Shown: positions 25,501 to 33,655, counted from the stretch's first letter. The stretch is DNA of 39,751 nucleotides from Anaerolineae bacterium (GCA_030425205.1 JAUIAP010000052.1:1-39751); one strand, 5' to 3'. Notes: generated from the letters alone by a model not told the origin. Translations and numbers: made by a program.

Positions 25501-25856
25501 AAAAACTCACCATGATACTCTGATGCGACTCTTTCCCAATCTTCGCCCGCAAGGGCATGCTGAAATCGGCCAATGTCACTCGCCCACGTCCCCACCAATG
25601 CAACCGTTGTACGCGTCACCTCCAAATGCGCGGGAATTTGGCGTCGCAAACGGGAAAGGGCTTGTCGCAATGTTGGCAGTGGCTTTGGATGTTCGGGCCA
25701 GAGCAGGGTGGCAATTGCATCGCGGCTTTGTGGCCGATCGGGATGAAATGCGAGCCATGCGAGAATAGCCCACGTTTTGTGGGAGGTGATGGGGAGGGGT
25801 ATGTTATTTAACGTTGCTTGAAAATGGCCGAAAAATCGTAAGTGCAAACCATCCAT
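22515..25856 (-). CDS. SARP/AfsR-type regulator: winged helix, BTAD, NB-ARC ATPase, TPR array
   Basis: 1113 residues from ATG 25856; a TTG at 25892 extends the frame by 12 residues up to the upstream stop, but 'MDGLHLRFFGHFQATLN' is the usual start of this family. Order: OmpR-like winged helix (~1-95, 'AILAWLAFHPDRPQSRDAIA'); BTAD bacterial activator domain (~95-235, helical, including 'DEWLLLKREWFQREYLRALH'); STAND/NB-ARC ATPase (~250-480) with Walker A GMGGMGKTRLA (~278-288), Walker B 'TLLILDNYEQI' and sensor 'VVTSREAL'; winged-helix region; then many TPR-like helix pairs (~600-1100). Such proteins are signal-integrating transcription activators, ATP-switched. Target genes are unknown; none nearby looks like a secondary-metabolite cluster. 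The hydrolase gene ends 36 bases upstream, suggesting one transcript. Confidence 0.9.
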   Translation of the reverse strand: MDGLHLRFFGHFQATLNNIPLPITSHKTWAILAWLAFHPDRPQSRDAIATLLWPEHPKPLPTLRQALSRLRRQIPAHLEVTRTTVALVGTWASDIGRFQHALAGEDWERVASEYHGEFLSVITAESLQFDEWLLLKREWFQREYLRALHALTERHFQNNDYTKAYQTAWRRGEIDRFDEAAQRDIMRALALQGRRNDALAHYETVRDLLLAELAVDPAASTTELRHQIAKGTLPDPTTQPTAHKRHNLPRQNTPFVGRRDLLEQLIRQLSNPNCRLLTLQGMGGMGKTRLAVELGQRMLARRAVWFVPLAPVEQGAADADIVQAIAGALEIVFPDSVRETAERLRFLIGRLQTNPTLLILDNYEQIVAQTLPIITLLNGLPELKIVVTSREALGLQAEWLIDVVGLPDAEAHELFMAAARRISAEFQPTSAIHTIIKQVAGMPLAIELAAGWVRQFSCAEIAAQIQSDINFLAAQRADVPERQRSMRAVFNYSWRLLDESQRDLLRRLAIFPNHFSMAAVQAICGAEVDQLRALTTHSLVQRVGEQRFGFHPALRQFSAEKLTQEHTQLEQRFRTHYLTTLSQINQIDFADVIAYLHVEYANVLQAWRLAAQAVDDSLLQASKVPFFNYIQRMGERVAGEALLRETIRLLDGKAADETNAHLYCELAGFSFGLGLYDQGLEAAEVAYRAAQSAENHWLSGKSAYYTGELYRRTSRFEQALAHFQLALKHVEGRNHLIVEAESLMGTSNIFRYQNRKDEAITAARKSVALSQIINNPAITRITHTVLAMCHEDIGELEQGLHYHQQALAAAQSLGNQHTIALCHCNLIEVLIMLNRYAEAESAGVTGLEIVSNVDNVHVEALLNTHLADVRSAQFRFDLARDGYAAAQKTFVATKNPTRIAGILRRQAIVALRRGAWMAAQHLFQTAIERYEEIGQVRRLAETVALKGVATWRLAAFEQAVEYAEQALQLSDNTHSQAIAYDVIGRIALAKNDYTNAEIALEKASALHSEARQMNLAVESRAAWISARHAQNKDVRDHHALLVNHLKTAHLFGTLDPIGVYVACLEVEFSAELAHAANNLLAQTAAAIDDPFERHDYLHHIPSHVAIRNLCASL

Positions 25857-25892
25857 TGCACATATCGTAGACGCTTTAACAACTGTTTGCAA

Positions 25893-27095
25893 TCAATCTT
25901 CGAGCCAATCTTTGATGGTTTTGTAAACTTCTGGACGGCAAAGTAGCTCGGTATGGCTCATATTTCGGCCGATCCACTGATTCTCTGCGCCAAACGCCAA
26001 TCTCATCTCGGGCCGCTTGTGCCATCCCAATGCGCTATTGACTGTCACAAGTCCATCCCCAATCACATGATCGGCAAACTTTCCCGACGCCTGCGCTAAA
26101 GATGCTGCAATCGTAAAACAGGCCACATGCGCGGGCAATGGGACAGCCACCCGCCGATCTCCCACCATACTAAAGCGATCCTGTCCTTGCCAATCCTCGT
26201 CCACAATATTTCCATAGCGCAAATCGGTCACACCACTGCTGCGAAGTTTGCCCAATCGTGCAAATGGCGCACTATACGGGCTAATCGTCAAAAGTGTATC
26301 GACCCAATTCCCGCCGCGTTCCAATAGCGCACCATGATGAGGTGTACCCAAAAAGACGATCTTTTGCAGCTGTGAGAGCCACGTTTGACCCGAATTTTGC
26401 GCGTAATGACAAGCACTGCGGGTAACGAGTCCACCCATGCTGTGCGCGACGATAAATAACTGGAGCGGCATTGACGCCAGGTTAACCAGAGATTCAAGCA
26501 GATCTGACAGATCACGTCCGTTCTCCGACGTGTGCAGACCACTGTTGTAAAGCAAATAAAGGGGCGTCATATCCAGATCACGCTGTAACGCTTTGCCATG
26601 ATCATGCCCATATTCGCCCCATTGCAAATCAGTTTTGCATGAGCCGTGTACCATGATGACAATGCGCCCGTTTGAGCGCGCCAGCAGATCGACAAGCGCA
26701 GCCTGATCCAGCCGCTTCCCATCTTGCCTAAATTGCATCTCAGTCGCCAATGGATTGTTGCGTGCTGCCATGTGATCCCCTAGTACGCCATTGAGCGTCG
26801 CAATCAGCGTATCACGTTCTGGCGTAGAGTCTGTCTCGCCAGCTTCTGCATAAAGGCGCGATTGCAGACCATCCACGCTAACGCTGGCCCAGTTTCCGAC
26901 CCTGCGGATTCCCCAGTAGACCAGCCCGCTAATCCCGTTTGTGCGCAGATAATCGGGTGCGCCGACCGCCCATGCTTGCCCCTTAATCGTCTGGTGCATC
27001 GCTTCGACGATGTCTGTGACCCCAATGAGGCCGTCAATCACTAAGCTACCCAGTGCAGCGAGATCGGTCGACCTTGTGTTGTTGCTATTCAACAT
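25893..27095 (-). CDS. Alpha/beta-hydrolase, lipase/esterase-like
   Basis: 400 residues from ATG 27095. The open frame extends to 27251, but those 52 extra residues overlap the upstream gene, are cysteine/arginine-rich and unlike the rest, so they are read as out-of-frame shadow. The core strand 'RIVIMVHGSCKTD' (~164-176) gives the oxyanion region; the nucleophile elbow is HSMGG (Ser ~218) in 'LFIVAHSMGGLVTRSA'; 'VFLGTPHHGA' (~246-255) is a classic PGAP1/lipase-like block; late 'DHVIGDGLVTVNSALG' and 'MSHTELL' provide likely acid and His residues. No signal peptide, so cytoplasmic. The natural ester or lipid substrate is unknown. The small membrane-protein gene stops one base upstream of this start. 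Confidence 0.83.
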   Translation of the reverse strand: MLNSNNTRSTDLAALGSLVIDGLIGVTDIVEAMHQTIKGQAWAVGAPDYLRTNGISGLVYWGIRRVGNWASVSVDGLQSRLYAEAGETDSTPERDTLIATLNGVLGDHMAARNNPLATEMQFRQDGKRLDQAALVDLLARSNGRIVIMVHGSCKTDLQWGEYGHDHGKALQRDLDMTPLYLLYNSGLHTSENGRDLSDLLESLVNLASMPLQLFIVAHSMGGLVTRSACHYAQNSGQTWLSQLQKIVFLGTPHHGALLERGGNWVDTLLTISPYSAPFARLGKLRSSGVTDLRYGNIVDEDWQGQDRFSMVGDRRVAVPLPAHVACFTIAASLAQASGKFADHVIGDGLVTVNSALGWHKRPEMRLAFGAENQWIGRNMSHTELLCRPEVYKTIKDWLED

Positions 27096-27096
27096 G

Positions 27097-27594
27097 TCAC
27101 CAACCCTGCACGGCAAACGCTTCATCGAGCGATAGACGCAGCCGCTGCATCTGCTGTGCGTTCGCCGCTGTTTCAGGATGCAGCGTAATTTTTGTCGCCA
27201 CTTCGGGCAGCAGATGGTGGTCAACAGGCAAGTTGAGCAAGTAGTCATCAACTACGAGTTGAATGTCTCCCGTCCGAATTTGGAAGACGATTTGTTCATG
27301 CCCGTTGCGTTTTGTAAACGGCAATCGTTCGGCGTTTAATGCCCGCTGCACAATTCGCGCCGCCACCTCAAAGTCGCAGCGGAACACCTTGACAAAGGTG
27401 CGCGCATAACGCTTGTGCAACCAGCGAAAGAGTGGGATTAAGATCGAATAGCCAAGCGCAACCGTGGTCAGCTTCAGCCAATTCGGGTAGTTCAATTCAA
27501 ATAGATAGAGTGGATACGCCACGCATACGGCGAGGCCAAGATGAATGATAAAAGTCTGAGTTCGTTGCCAACGTTTACTTACCATTCGAGGCAT
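27097..27594 (-). CDS. Small membrane protein of unknown function
   Basis: 165 residues. Two transmembrane helices (~14-31 'FIIHLGLAVCVAYPLYLF' and ~40-56 'LTTVALGYSILIPLFRW') are followed by a soluble C-terminal part of about 105 residues with mixed alpha/beta character ('QIVFQIRTGDIQLVVDDYLL'). I recognise no family. Its stop is one base before the hydrolase start codon, so the two are very likely translated together, and the soluble part may work with the hydrolase at the membrane; that is inference from position only. Confidence 0.65.
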   Translation of the reverse strand: MPRMVSKRWQRTQTFIIHLGLAVCVAYPLYLFELNYPNWLKLTTVALGYSILIPLFRWLHKRYARTFVKVFRCDFEVAARIVQRALNAERLPFTKRNGHEQIVFQIRTGDIQLVVDDYLLNLPVDHHLLPEVATKITLHPETAANAQQMQRLRLSLDEAFAVQGW

Positions 27595-27691
27595 GTTAGC
27601 CAGTGGATGTTGGCTTTTCGTAAATTAATGCCAGTCGCTCAGAATCTATGACTTTTATTGTAACCACAGGCGCGCCAGTGCCGCGTGTCCC

Positions 27692-28648
27692 TTACAAGCC
27701 CCCATGCTCCTGCCAATACGCCATCGCCCAGCGCACCGACTTGGCGATCCCCTCGCGTAGTGGCGTGGTTGGCGTGTAGTCGAGCATGGCGCGCGCCTTG
27801 CCAACATTGGCGATGTAGTGGGTCACTTCGCCTACCCGCGACGGCTCGACCGACATGTTTGGCGCTTTGCCCAACTCTTCCCCGATGAATGTCGCCATGT
27901 CGATCAAGCTATTACCCTGACCATAGGCAAGATTGATCGTTTGGTTGGCTGGCTGACCTTCAACGAGTAAGTCGATTCCTGCGCGCACGCCGCTGATGCA
28001 ATCGTCGATGTAAGTGAAGTCGAGAACCTTGTTCTCCCCATAAACGACAATCGGTTCTTCGTGGTAGATTTTCTTGATGAAGAGTGGAATGACGCGCTCC
28101 ATCCGCTGTAAGTCGTTGTCGTAGCGACCGTAGACGTTGCTGAAACGAAAGACGAGGTAGGGGATGTTGTAGCAGGCGGCGTAGGAGTAGACGAGGGCTT
28201 CACCAGAGATTTTGCTGGCGGCGTAGGGGCTTTCGGTGTAGGCAAAGTCGGCGTGTGACTCTTCAGTGATATAGCGGTGGATGTCGCCATAGACTTCGCG
28301 TGTGCTGCCAAAGATGATTGGGATGTTGCGGCTGCGGCAAAATTCGAGCGCGTTGAACGACATCTGGATATTTTCGAGCGCACGATAGGGTTGTTCGACC
28401 AGCTCATGTACTTTGGCATGGGCGGCGAAATGCACGACGATGTCGATGTTTTCGGGATAGGGGACGTTGCCGATGCCCTTGTCGAAGTTGCGATAGGGAA
28501 TGGAGAGGTCTTGCATCAGGGTTTCGATTTCGTTTGTCCATGTATTCGGCCGATTATCGACCCCAAACACATAATGCCCTTCGCGCTGCAAACGCAGCCC
28601 CAAATTTGTCCCGATCTGTCCGCTTGAACCAGTGATTAATACGCGCAT
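27692..28648 (-). CDS. NAD-dependent epimerase/dehydratase (SDR extended)
   Basis: 318 residues, the normal length for extended SDR sugar-nucleotide enzymes. Rossmann motif 'MRVLITGSSGQIGTNLG' (GxxGxxG at 7-13), Asp in 'VFGVDNRP' binding the adenosine ribose of NAD, and the catalytic triad Ser/Thr (~113, 'IIFGSTREVYG'), Tyr and Lys in 'YAASKISGEA' (~140-149). 'VFRFSNVYGRYD' (~162-173) is also typical. The substrate is probably a UDP- or dTDP-sugar, but the exact reaction (4-epimerisation, dehydration or reduction) is not decided by these motifs. It lies upstream of a surface-glycan-like gene cluster across the methyltransferase gene. Confidence 0.88.
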   Translation of the reverse strand: MRVLITGSSGQIGTNLGLRLQREGHYVFGVDNRPNTWTNEIETLMQDLSIPYRNFDKGIGNVPYPENIDIVVHFAAHAKVHELVEQPYRALENIQMSFNALEFCRSRNIPIIFGSTREVYGDIHRYITEESHADFAYTESPYAASKISGEALVYSYAACYNIPYLVFRFSNVYGRYDNDLQRMERVIPLFIKKIYHEEPIVVYGENKVLDFTYIDDCISGVRAGIDLLVEGQPANQTINLAYGQGNSLIDMATFIGEELGKAPNMSVEPSRVGEVTHYIANVGKARAMLDYTPTTPLREGIAKSVRWAMAYWQEHGGL

Positions 28649-28675
28649 TGTTTTTCCTATCGATTTTGTTCCATC

Positions 28676-28700
28676 GTCATCCCGTGTAGGCAGGAATGAC
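28676..28700. repeat. REP-like palindrome
   Basis: GTCAT..CC..GG..ATGAC stem-loop (28676-28700): GTCATCCC on the left pairs with GGAATGAC on the right with one offset, around GTGTAGGCA. This resembles the common family of short GTCATTCC...GGAATGAC palindromes scattered through many bacterial genomes. It sits between the divergent epimerase and methyltransferase genes. Confidence 0.5.
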
Positions 28701-28738
28701 AGGTTTCAGAGGGCAAATCATAACACAAGAGTTTCATA

Positions 28739-28768
28739 AAGGAGGGATGATTTTAGATTTGCCTCCTT
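28739..28768 (+). promoter_or_regulatory. AAGGAGG/CCTCCTT inverted repeat ahead of the methyltransferase
   Basis: AAGGAGG (28739-28745) and its exact complement CCTCCTT (28762-28768) flank a 16-base loop and end seven bases before the ATG at 28776. AAGGAGG is an ideal anti-16S match, but it lies too far upstream (30 bases) to serve this start. The hairpin would bury it. Possibly a leader structure. Confidence 0.3.
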
Positions 28769-28775
28769 GTAAAGT

Positions 28776-29405
28776 ATGGGCATGACGACAACTGAAAAGG
28801 CGTTTCCGCCTGAATACTTCGATAAATTTGACGAGACAGACGACAGCGAGTTTTATGAAACGCCGCGCAAGGTCGTTCACATGGATGAGCTGGCAATTGC
28901 CCATCTGAAAATTTTGTACGACCAGATGTTACCCGACGGCTGTGTGTTGCTGGATTTGATGAGTAGCTGGCGCAGCCATCTGCCAGAGAATAAGCAGTTC
29001 ACGGCAGTGATGGGGCATGGGATGAATTCGGCCGAAATGGCCGACAATCCCCAACTCTCTGACCACTTCATCCAAAATCTCAACGAAAACCAAACGCTGC
29101 CCTTCTCCGATGAGCTGTTTGACGCGGTGCTGTGCGCCGTATCTGTTCAATATCTGCAAAAACCGCTCGAAGTGTTTGCAGAAGTGCATCGGATATTGAA
29201 GCCCGGTGGGGCGTTTATCGTCTCATTCTCTGATCGCTGTTTTCCAACCAAAGCGATCAATGCGTGGGTGCATAGCGATGATGAAGACCACGTCGCATTG
29301 GTGAGCAGCTACTTCCGCTTTTCAGCCCAGTGGGAGAATCCGTCGATTCGCATATTTACCCCAGAAGAAGGGGATTCGATCTTTATGTTGTGGGCGTTCA
29401 AGTAA
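28776..29405 (+). CDS. SAM-dependent methyltransferase with unusual motif I
   Basis: 209 residues (207 if the ATG at 28782 is used). The Rossmann core is recognisable: motif I 'CVLLDLMSSWRSHLPE' (~56-71), an acidic strand 'TAVMGHGMNSAEMA', 'LPFSDELFDAVLCAVSVQYL' (~109-128, motif II/III) and 'EVHRILKPGGAFIVSFSDRC' (~137-156). Motif I has no glycine-rich turn (DLMSSW in place of DxGxGxG), which I have seen described as a feature of a distinct small methyltransferase subfamily. The substrate is unknown. Its stop abuts the stop of the convergent kinase gene. Confidence 0.83.
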   Translation: MGMTTTEKAFPPEYFDKFDETDDSEFYETPRKVVHMDELAIAHLKILYDQMLPDGCVLLDLMSSWRSHLPENKQFTAVMGHGMNSAEMADNPQLSDHFIQNLNENQTLPFSDELFDAVLCAVSVQYLQKPLEVFAEVHRILKPGGAFIVSFSDRCFPTKAINAWVHSDDEDHVALVSSYFRFSAQWENPSIRIFTPEEGDSIFMLWAFK

Positions 29406-29993
29406 TCAACTTTGCGACTCCAGCATTGCATAGACGGTTTGAACCCATACGTCAACGGACTGCTCACCCTTTAGCACGAGATCGCTGGCGGGTATGATCT
29501 GTTCGCGCTGCGCGAGATAGACGCGCCGCAACAAGAAAAGGTATGCTTCGATGTAGGTTTTGAGCGGCATGGGGGCGGCGTTTTCGGCCGATTCCAATGA
29601 CCGCAACACAAAGCGCGCCAACCCCACCTCAAGCGGCGTGTCGATAAACACCAAGTAGTCGATATGTTGACCAGTGGCGTGATGGGCGCGGCCGAGCGGC
29701 GCTTCAAAGAAAATATAGTCGGTCGCTGCAACAGTTGATCCGTCAACGGGCGAGACAATCGTTTCGCCACGCTTCAGTTTTGCGAGATCGTCCGCTAGGT
29801 TGGGGGTGCGGAACTGGTTAAAATCTGCACCATCTGCCAGCCACTGGCTGAAATCTTGCGGGTACGTCTCGTCCGTCGCATAGTCATCAAAATGGATCGC
29901 AATGGCCCCGTCGATCTGATCAACCAGTTGTCGAACGAGTGTGCTTTTGCCACCGCCCGCAATTGCGCTAATTCCGATTATCTTTGGTTGCAT
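29406..29993 (-). CDS. P-loop nucleoside/uridine kinase-like protein
   Basis: 195 residues. Walker A 'IGISAIAGGGKSTLVRQL' (GxxxxGKS at ~10-17), the DD pair in 'IHFDDYATDETYP' (~34-46), 'TDYIFFEAPLGRAH' (~90-103, Walker B-like) and 'DYLVFIDTPLEVGLARFVLR' (~111-130) match the uridine kinase/PRK-like P-loop superfamily, with a lid containing Arg residues. The phosphorylated substrate is not determined. Its first 26 bases overlap the end of the GT2 gene in another frame, so the two are translationally coupled. It converges on the methyltransferase gene with no intervening base. Confidence 0.8.
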   Translation of the reverse strand: MQPKIIGISAIAGGGKSTLVRQLVDQIDGAIAIHFDDYATDETYPQDFSQWLADGADFNQFRTPNLADDLAKLKRGETIVSPVDGSTVAATDYIFFEAPLGRAHHATGQHIDYLVFIDTPLEVGLARFVLRSLESAENAAPMPLKTYIEAYLFLLRRVYLAQREQIIPASDLVLKGEQSVDVWVQTVYAMLESQS

Positions 29994-30954
29994 TTGATGT
30001 TACCTCCGCCCTTTTCAAATTTTCAATTCCCCAAGATTGTTGCACGAGGTAGAGCGGTCTGCCTTTGACTTCTTCGTAGATTCGGCCGATATATTCCCCA
30101 ATAATCCCCAACGAGATCAGCTGAATCCCACCCAAAAATAGGACGACCGCCAACGTCGTCGCCTGTCCGCTCAATTCACCATTCATCAAGCGAAGACCAA
30201 AGACCAATACGATTGCAATTAAGCTGAGAAAGGCGATAAAAAAGCCAAAGTACATCGCCAGTTGGAGCGGGAAATTGGAAAAGCTGGTGATCGCATCAAT
30301 CGCAAACGGCAACATGCGGCGCACGCTGTTGAACTTCGATTCACCCGCATAGCGCGCGTGTCGCTCATAGTGCACGCCAGTTTGCTTGAAGCCGACCCAT
30401 GGAACCATCCCGCGCAAGAAGCGGTTGCGCTCCTTCATGCTGCCAATCACGTTGACGACGCGCCGATCCATCAGGCGAAAGTCGCCCGTGTCGAGCGGAA
30501 TGTCGATGCCCGTGATGCTGTCGATAGTGCGATAGAACGCTTTGGCGGTGAACTTCTTGAACCACGTTTCGCCCTGTCGATTGCCGCGCACCCCGTAGAC
30601 AACATCATACCCTTCGCGCCACTTGGCGATCATGTCTGGGATGACTTCTGGAGGGTCTTGCAGGTCGGCATCGGTGAGGATGACCGCGTCGCCACGTGTC
30701 GCATCAAGACCGGCCGTCACGGCGATTTGGAAGCCAAAGTTGCGCGAGAAGCTAATGCCGCGCACACGGGGGTCTTGGGCGTGCAGTTCGCCGATGATTT
30801 CGGCCGATCGATCGCGCGATCCATCATCGACCAGCACCAACTCCCACGCCTCACCGACCTGATCCATCACCTCACGAATCCGTTCGTAGAGACGTTGGAG
30901 GACAGGTTCTTCGTTATAGACAGGCGAAACAATCGAGAATACAGGCTTTTCCAT
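29968..30954 (-). CDS. Polyprenyl-phosphate-type GT2 glycosyltransferase
   Basis: 328 residues. GT2 domain: 'FSIVSPVYNEEPVLQRLYER' (~5-24), 'LVLVDDGSRDRSAEI' (~39-53) with the DDGS motif, 'ILTDADLQDPPEVI' (~90-103) with DAD and QDPPE, then 'GIDIPLDTGDFRLMDRRVV' (~152-170). Two C-terminal transmembrane helices follow (~232-258 and ~266-290), ending 'GRIYEEVKGRPLYLV'. This layout is the DPMS/GtrB/ArnC-type subfamily that moves a sugar from a nucleotide donor onto undecaprenyl phosphate. The sugar is unknown. The flippase-like gene is the next one upstream, 84 bases away, which fits lipid-linked sugar transfer. Confidence 0.9.
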   Translation of the reverse strand: MEKPVFSIVSPVYNEEPVLQRLYERIREVMDQVGEAWELVLVDDGSRDRSAEIIGELHAQDPRVRGISFSRNFGFQIAVTAGLDATRGDAVILTDADLQDPPEVIPDMIAKWREGYDVVYGVRGNRQGETWFKKFTAKAFYRTIDSITGIDIPLDTGDFRLMDRRVVNVIGSMKERNRFLRGMVPWVGFKQTGVHYERHARYAGESKFNSVRRMLPFAIDAITSFSNFPLQLAMYFGFFIAFLSLIAIVLVFGLRLMNGELSGQATTLAVVLFLGGIQLISLGIIGEYIGRIYEEVKGRPLYLVQQSWGIENLKRAEVTSNATKDNRN

Positions 30955-31038
30955 AGCAACTATTTTACACGTCTCGCGTGGACAATCCGCACTATTCTTT
31001 TTTCCAGAGATTAGTGCAACTGTGTTGACTAGCTAAAA

Positions 31039-31989
31039 TTACCGCTCTTGCAATCTGTGCCTTGCATTGCGTTGTGAGTATAGATAAACAGGCGCGCCCG
31101 ACAGCTCCGCGATACGCTTGACAACCAAAATTGTTAGCGATAGGGTGACCGCTTCGGCCGGTTCAAGCCCTGCCCCCGCCAGTAACAAGGGGGCAATCAC
31201 CTCGCGCACGCCCAACCCGCCAACAGACGGTACAAGCAGCGCAATCGACATAATTGGCACCACGCCTGTCAGATAGAGGTAGGAGATGTCGTAGCGCAAT
31301 GCCCAACTGACCGCTTGCCACATTGCCACCAGTGAAAAGTTGAAAATCATTGAAATGATAACTGATTGAATCACCGTTGTCAGAGAGAGCATCTTTAGAG
31401 CGGCGAGCAGTTTGGCAAGGGGTCGGCCGAGCATGCCGGGCAAGCGTTCAGGCAGCTTGTCGATGAATGGAAACCACCGCCAGCCACCTAACGCCAAGAT
31501 GCCGATGATTAAACCGCCAGCGCAAATGAGCCCCACGCGCAGCAGAAAATCGGTTGGAAACACATCCGGCGCAACCGCAATCACGATCAAGGCCATTATA
31601 AAGAGCGCAACCAACCCCGAAATACGATCAACTAAAACGGTGCCAGTTGCCGTCTCTTGTGGCACGTCTTGCGATAGTTCGACGATACGCAATGCGTCCC
31701 CGCCAAATCCAGAGGGCAGGAAACCATTAAAAAATGCGCCAACAAAATAGAGTTGCAACAATCGGCCGAAAGAGACCTTTGTCCCCACACCCTGCAATAA
31801 TATCGACCAACGCACCGCCCGAATCACCAGACCGATCACGATGAACACAACCGCCAGCAGCAGCCCCGCAATGCGCGCATGACGAATTTCATCGACGATC
31901 TCGCCGATTGGCACCTGCGTCAATACAAGCACAAGCCCGATCAGGGTAACGCTGACTTTCAGCAGCGTGATGGCGCGCTGTTTTGTCAT
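31039..31989 (-). CDS. Flippase-like (LPG-synthase TM/UPF0104) integral membrane protein
   Basis: 316 residues with about eight transmembrane helices. 'AVRWSILLQGVGTKVSFGRL' (~58-77), 'FLPSGFGGDALRIVELS' (~94-110), and 'LVPSVGGLGVREVIAPLLLA' (~255-274) are the signature blocks of the lysylphosphatidylglycerol-synthase transmembrane family (YbhN/AglD-like). In other systems this domain is proposed to flip lipid-linked aminoacyl or glycosyl groups. There is no catalytic aminoacyltransferase domain here, so it is a membrane-only member. It overlaps the phosphodiesterase gene by four bases (start within its stop), so the pair is co-translated. Confidence 0.87.
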   Translation of the reverse strand: MTKQRAITLLKVSVTLIGLVLVLTQVPIGEIVDEIRHARIAGLLLAVVFIVIGLVIRAVRWSILLQGVGTKVSFGRLLQLYFVGAFFNGFLPSGFGGDALRIVELSQDVPQETATGTVLVDRISGLVALFIMALIVIAVAPDVFPTDFLLRVGLICAGGLIIGILALGGWRWFPFIDKLPERLPGMLGRPLAKLLAALKMLSLTTVIQSVIISMIFNFSLVAMWQAVSWALRYDISYLYLTGVVPIMSIALLVPSVGGLGVREVIAPLLLAGAGLEPAEAVTLSLTILVVKRIAELSGAPVYLYSQRNARHRLQER

Positions 31990-33596
31990 AGATAGCCCAA
32001 GCTGCGGAGGCGATCTTCAACCGCTTGGCGATCGGCGTCGCTCAACTTTTCCGCATCTTGCGTAGCGAGGTCGTCCAACGCTTCCGTCTCGACAACAATC
32101 GACTCGCTAAACAGATCGGTTAATACGTTGCCGTCGATATGCTCTGGGACTGGTTCTCCAAGCAGCGCAAAAATCGTTGGCGCGAGGTCAAGAATGTCTG
32201 CATCCTCAATGTCACCATCACCAAGCTGTTCGCCATGCGCGATTAGAATGCCTTCGCGTCGATGGCAGCCGCTGTCGCCGCGAATTTGCTCGGTGACAAT
32301 TTCACCGTTGGTTGCAAACAGCGGATAAGCAATGATGTTGTAATCGTCCAGAATGAGATGGATGTCGGGGCCTTGATCGGTGTAGTCGCCGTGATAGGTC
32401 TCTTCGCGCAGGATAATGTCGGTCACAATTGGACGACCCTCGTCGTCAGTGAGCGTGCGCAGCGCATCGACGACCGCTTGGCGCGTGGCAAGATAGTTTT
32501 CGACCGAAACGATCCCATGCGGCTCTCGCCCAATCATGTTCAAATAGATCTGCCCGACGTGTCCCATGCTGTATGCAATGGTGCGCGACCAATCGACGTT
32601 GTCGTAGTTAAGGAATTTGCCCAGCACCTGATTGCGCGTATTTTTTGAGACGCGCGTGGCGATGTTTTGCAGCCCAATCTTCTCAATCTGGCGATAGATG
32701 CTGGCAGGGCTAACACCATACTTAAATGCGAGTGCCTTCAGTTGTGTCACTGGCTTGCGGTTGAGTTTGAGAAACCCCTTTTCAAGCAAAAAATTGTTTA
32801 GATTAACGATGCCGTGTAGTGGGCCAAAGCCATGATCGGACATCACCAAGACATCAGTTTCAGGGGAAATGAGATCGAGGAATCGGCCGATCCAGCCATC
32901 AACGCGCTTATAGCCATCCCGAATGGCGTGTTGAAAGGGTGACGGTTCATGCTGTGGGTGGGTCGTGTCCATCAGCCGCCAGAGCGCGTGGCTCATCAAG
33001 TCGAGCGCAATAAAATGCACCATCATCACGTCAACTGGCTCATGCTCCATCAGATGCAATGCCCATTTGCCGTGCGCGTCGATCAAGCTGTAAATGTCGT
33101 CAATATACGCCGCCTCACTGCCGCGCTTGTACTGTACTTTAGGCGCAATGCGATACTCTCCCAACGTCGGCGCGTAACGTTCGATCAGGTCGCTCGGATA
33201 GGAAATTTCGCCGCGCTTGGGGCTGAGAATCCCCGACACCATAAAGCCGTTGACGGGCTGTGGTGGGTATGTGACAGGCACATTCAGCACCCCAACCCGA
33301 TACCCCTTATTCGACAACATCTGCCAAATGGTCGGTTGCTGCAAGCGGGTCGCGTTGACCAGCGAGTAGTTCGTGCCGTTGGGCTGGATGAAGTCGAAAA
33401 CGCCGTGCTTGCCGGGATTGCACCCTGTCATGAAGGTCGGCCACGCAGGGCTTGTGACGGGTGGCAACGTCGAGCGCAGTTCGCCATGGGTTCCCTCGCC
33501 GATCAATCGCCCCAAATTGGGCAAATGTCCCTGCTCGACCCATGGCAAAATGAGGTCAAATGTTGCGCCGTCTAATCCAAGAATCAATATTTTCAT
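31986..33596 (-). CDS. Alkaline-phosphatase-superfamily phosphodiesterase/nucleotide pyrophosphatase-like protein
   Basis: 536 residues. The start 'MKILILGLDGATFDLILPWV' carries the first metal Asp (9). 'PPVTSPAWPTFMTGCNPGKH' (~45-64) has the nucleophile Thr/Ser; 'VLVMSDHGFGPLHG' (~251-264) supplies a metal Asp-His pair; 'DSGCHRREGILIAHG' (~445-459) a late His. These are the type I phosphodiesterase/phosphopentomutase-like residues. No signal peptide or membrane helix is visible, so it is either cytoplasmic or exported otherwise. The acidic C-terminus ends in RLRSLGYL, a tail common in this subfamily. It is coupled to the flippase-like gene and may trim or transfer a phospho-headgroup in glycolipid synthesis; that is inference. 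Confidence 0.86.
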   Translation of the reverse strand: MKILILGLDGATFDLILPWVEQGHLPNLGRLIGEGTHGELRSTLPPVTSPAWPTFMTGCNPGKHGVFDFIQPNGTNYSLVNATRLQQPTIWQMLSNKGYRVGVLNVPVTYPPQPVNGFMVSGILSPKRGEISYPSDLIERYAPTLGEYRIAPKVQYKRGSEAAYIDDIYSLIDAHGKWALHLMEHEPVDVMMVHFIALDLMSHALWRLMDTTHPQHEPSPFQHAIRDGYKRVDGWIGRFLDLISPETDVLVMSDHGFGPLHGIVNLNNFLLEKGFLKLNRKPVTQLKALAFKYGVSPASIYRQIEKIGLQNIATRVSKNTRNQVLGKFLNYDNVDWSRTIAYSMGHVGQIYLNMIGREPHGIVSVENYLATRQAVVDALRTLTDDEGRPIVTDIILREETYHGDYTDQGPDIHLILDDYNIIAYPLFATNGEIVTEQIRGDSGCHRREGILIAHGEQLGDGDIEDADILDLAPTIFALLGEPVPEHIDGNVLTDLFSESIVVETEALDDLATQDAEKLSDADRQAVEDRLRSLGYL

Positions 33597-33655
33597 AGCG
33601 GCGCAATTGTAACAAAATAATACCGTGAGACGGCGATTGTGCGTGGATGTTTATG

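Noticed and set aside
30262..31014. + strand open frame of 250 residues
   Set aside because: Antisense to the GT2 glycosyltransferase, whose motifs are unambiguous.
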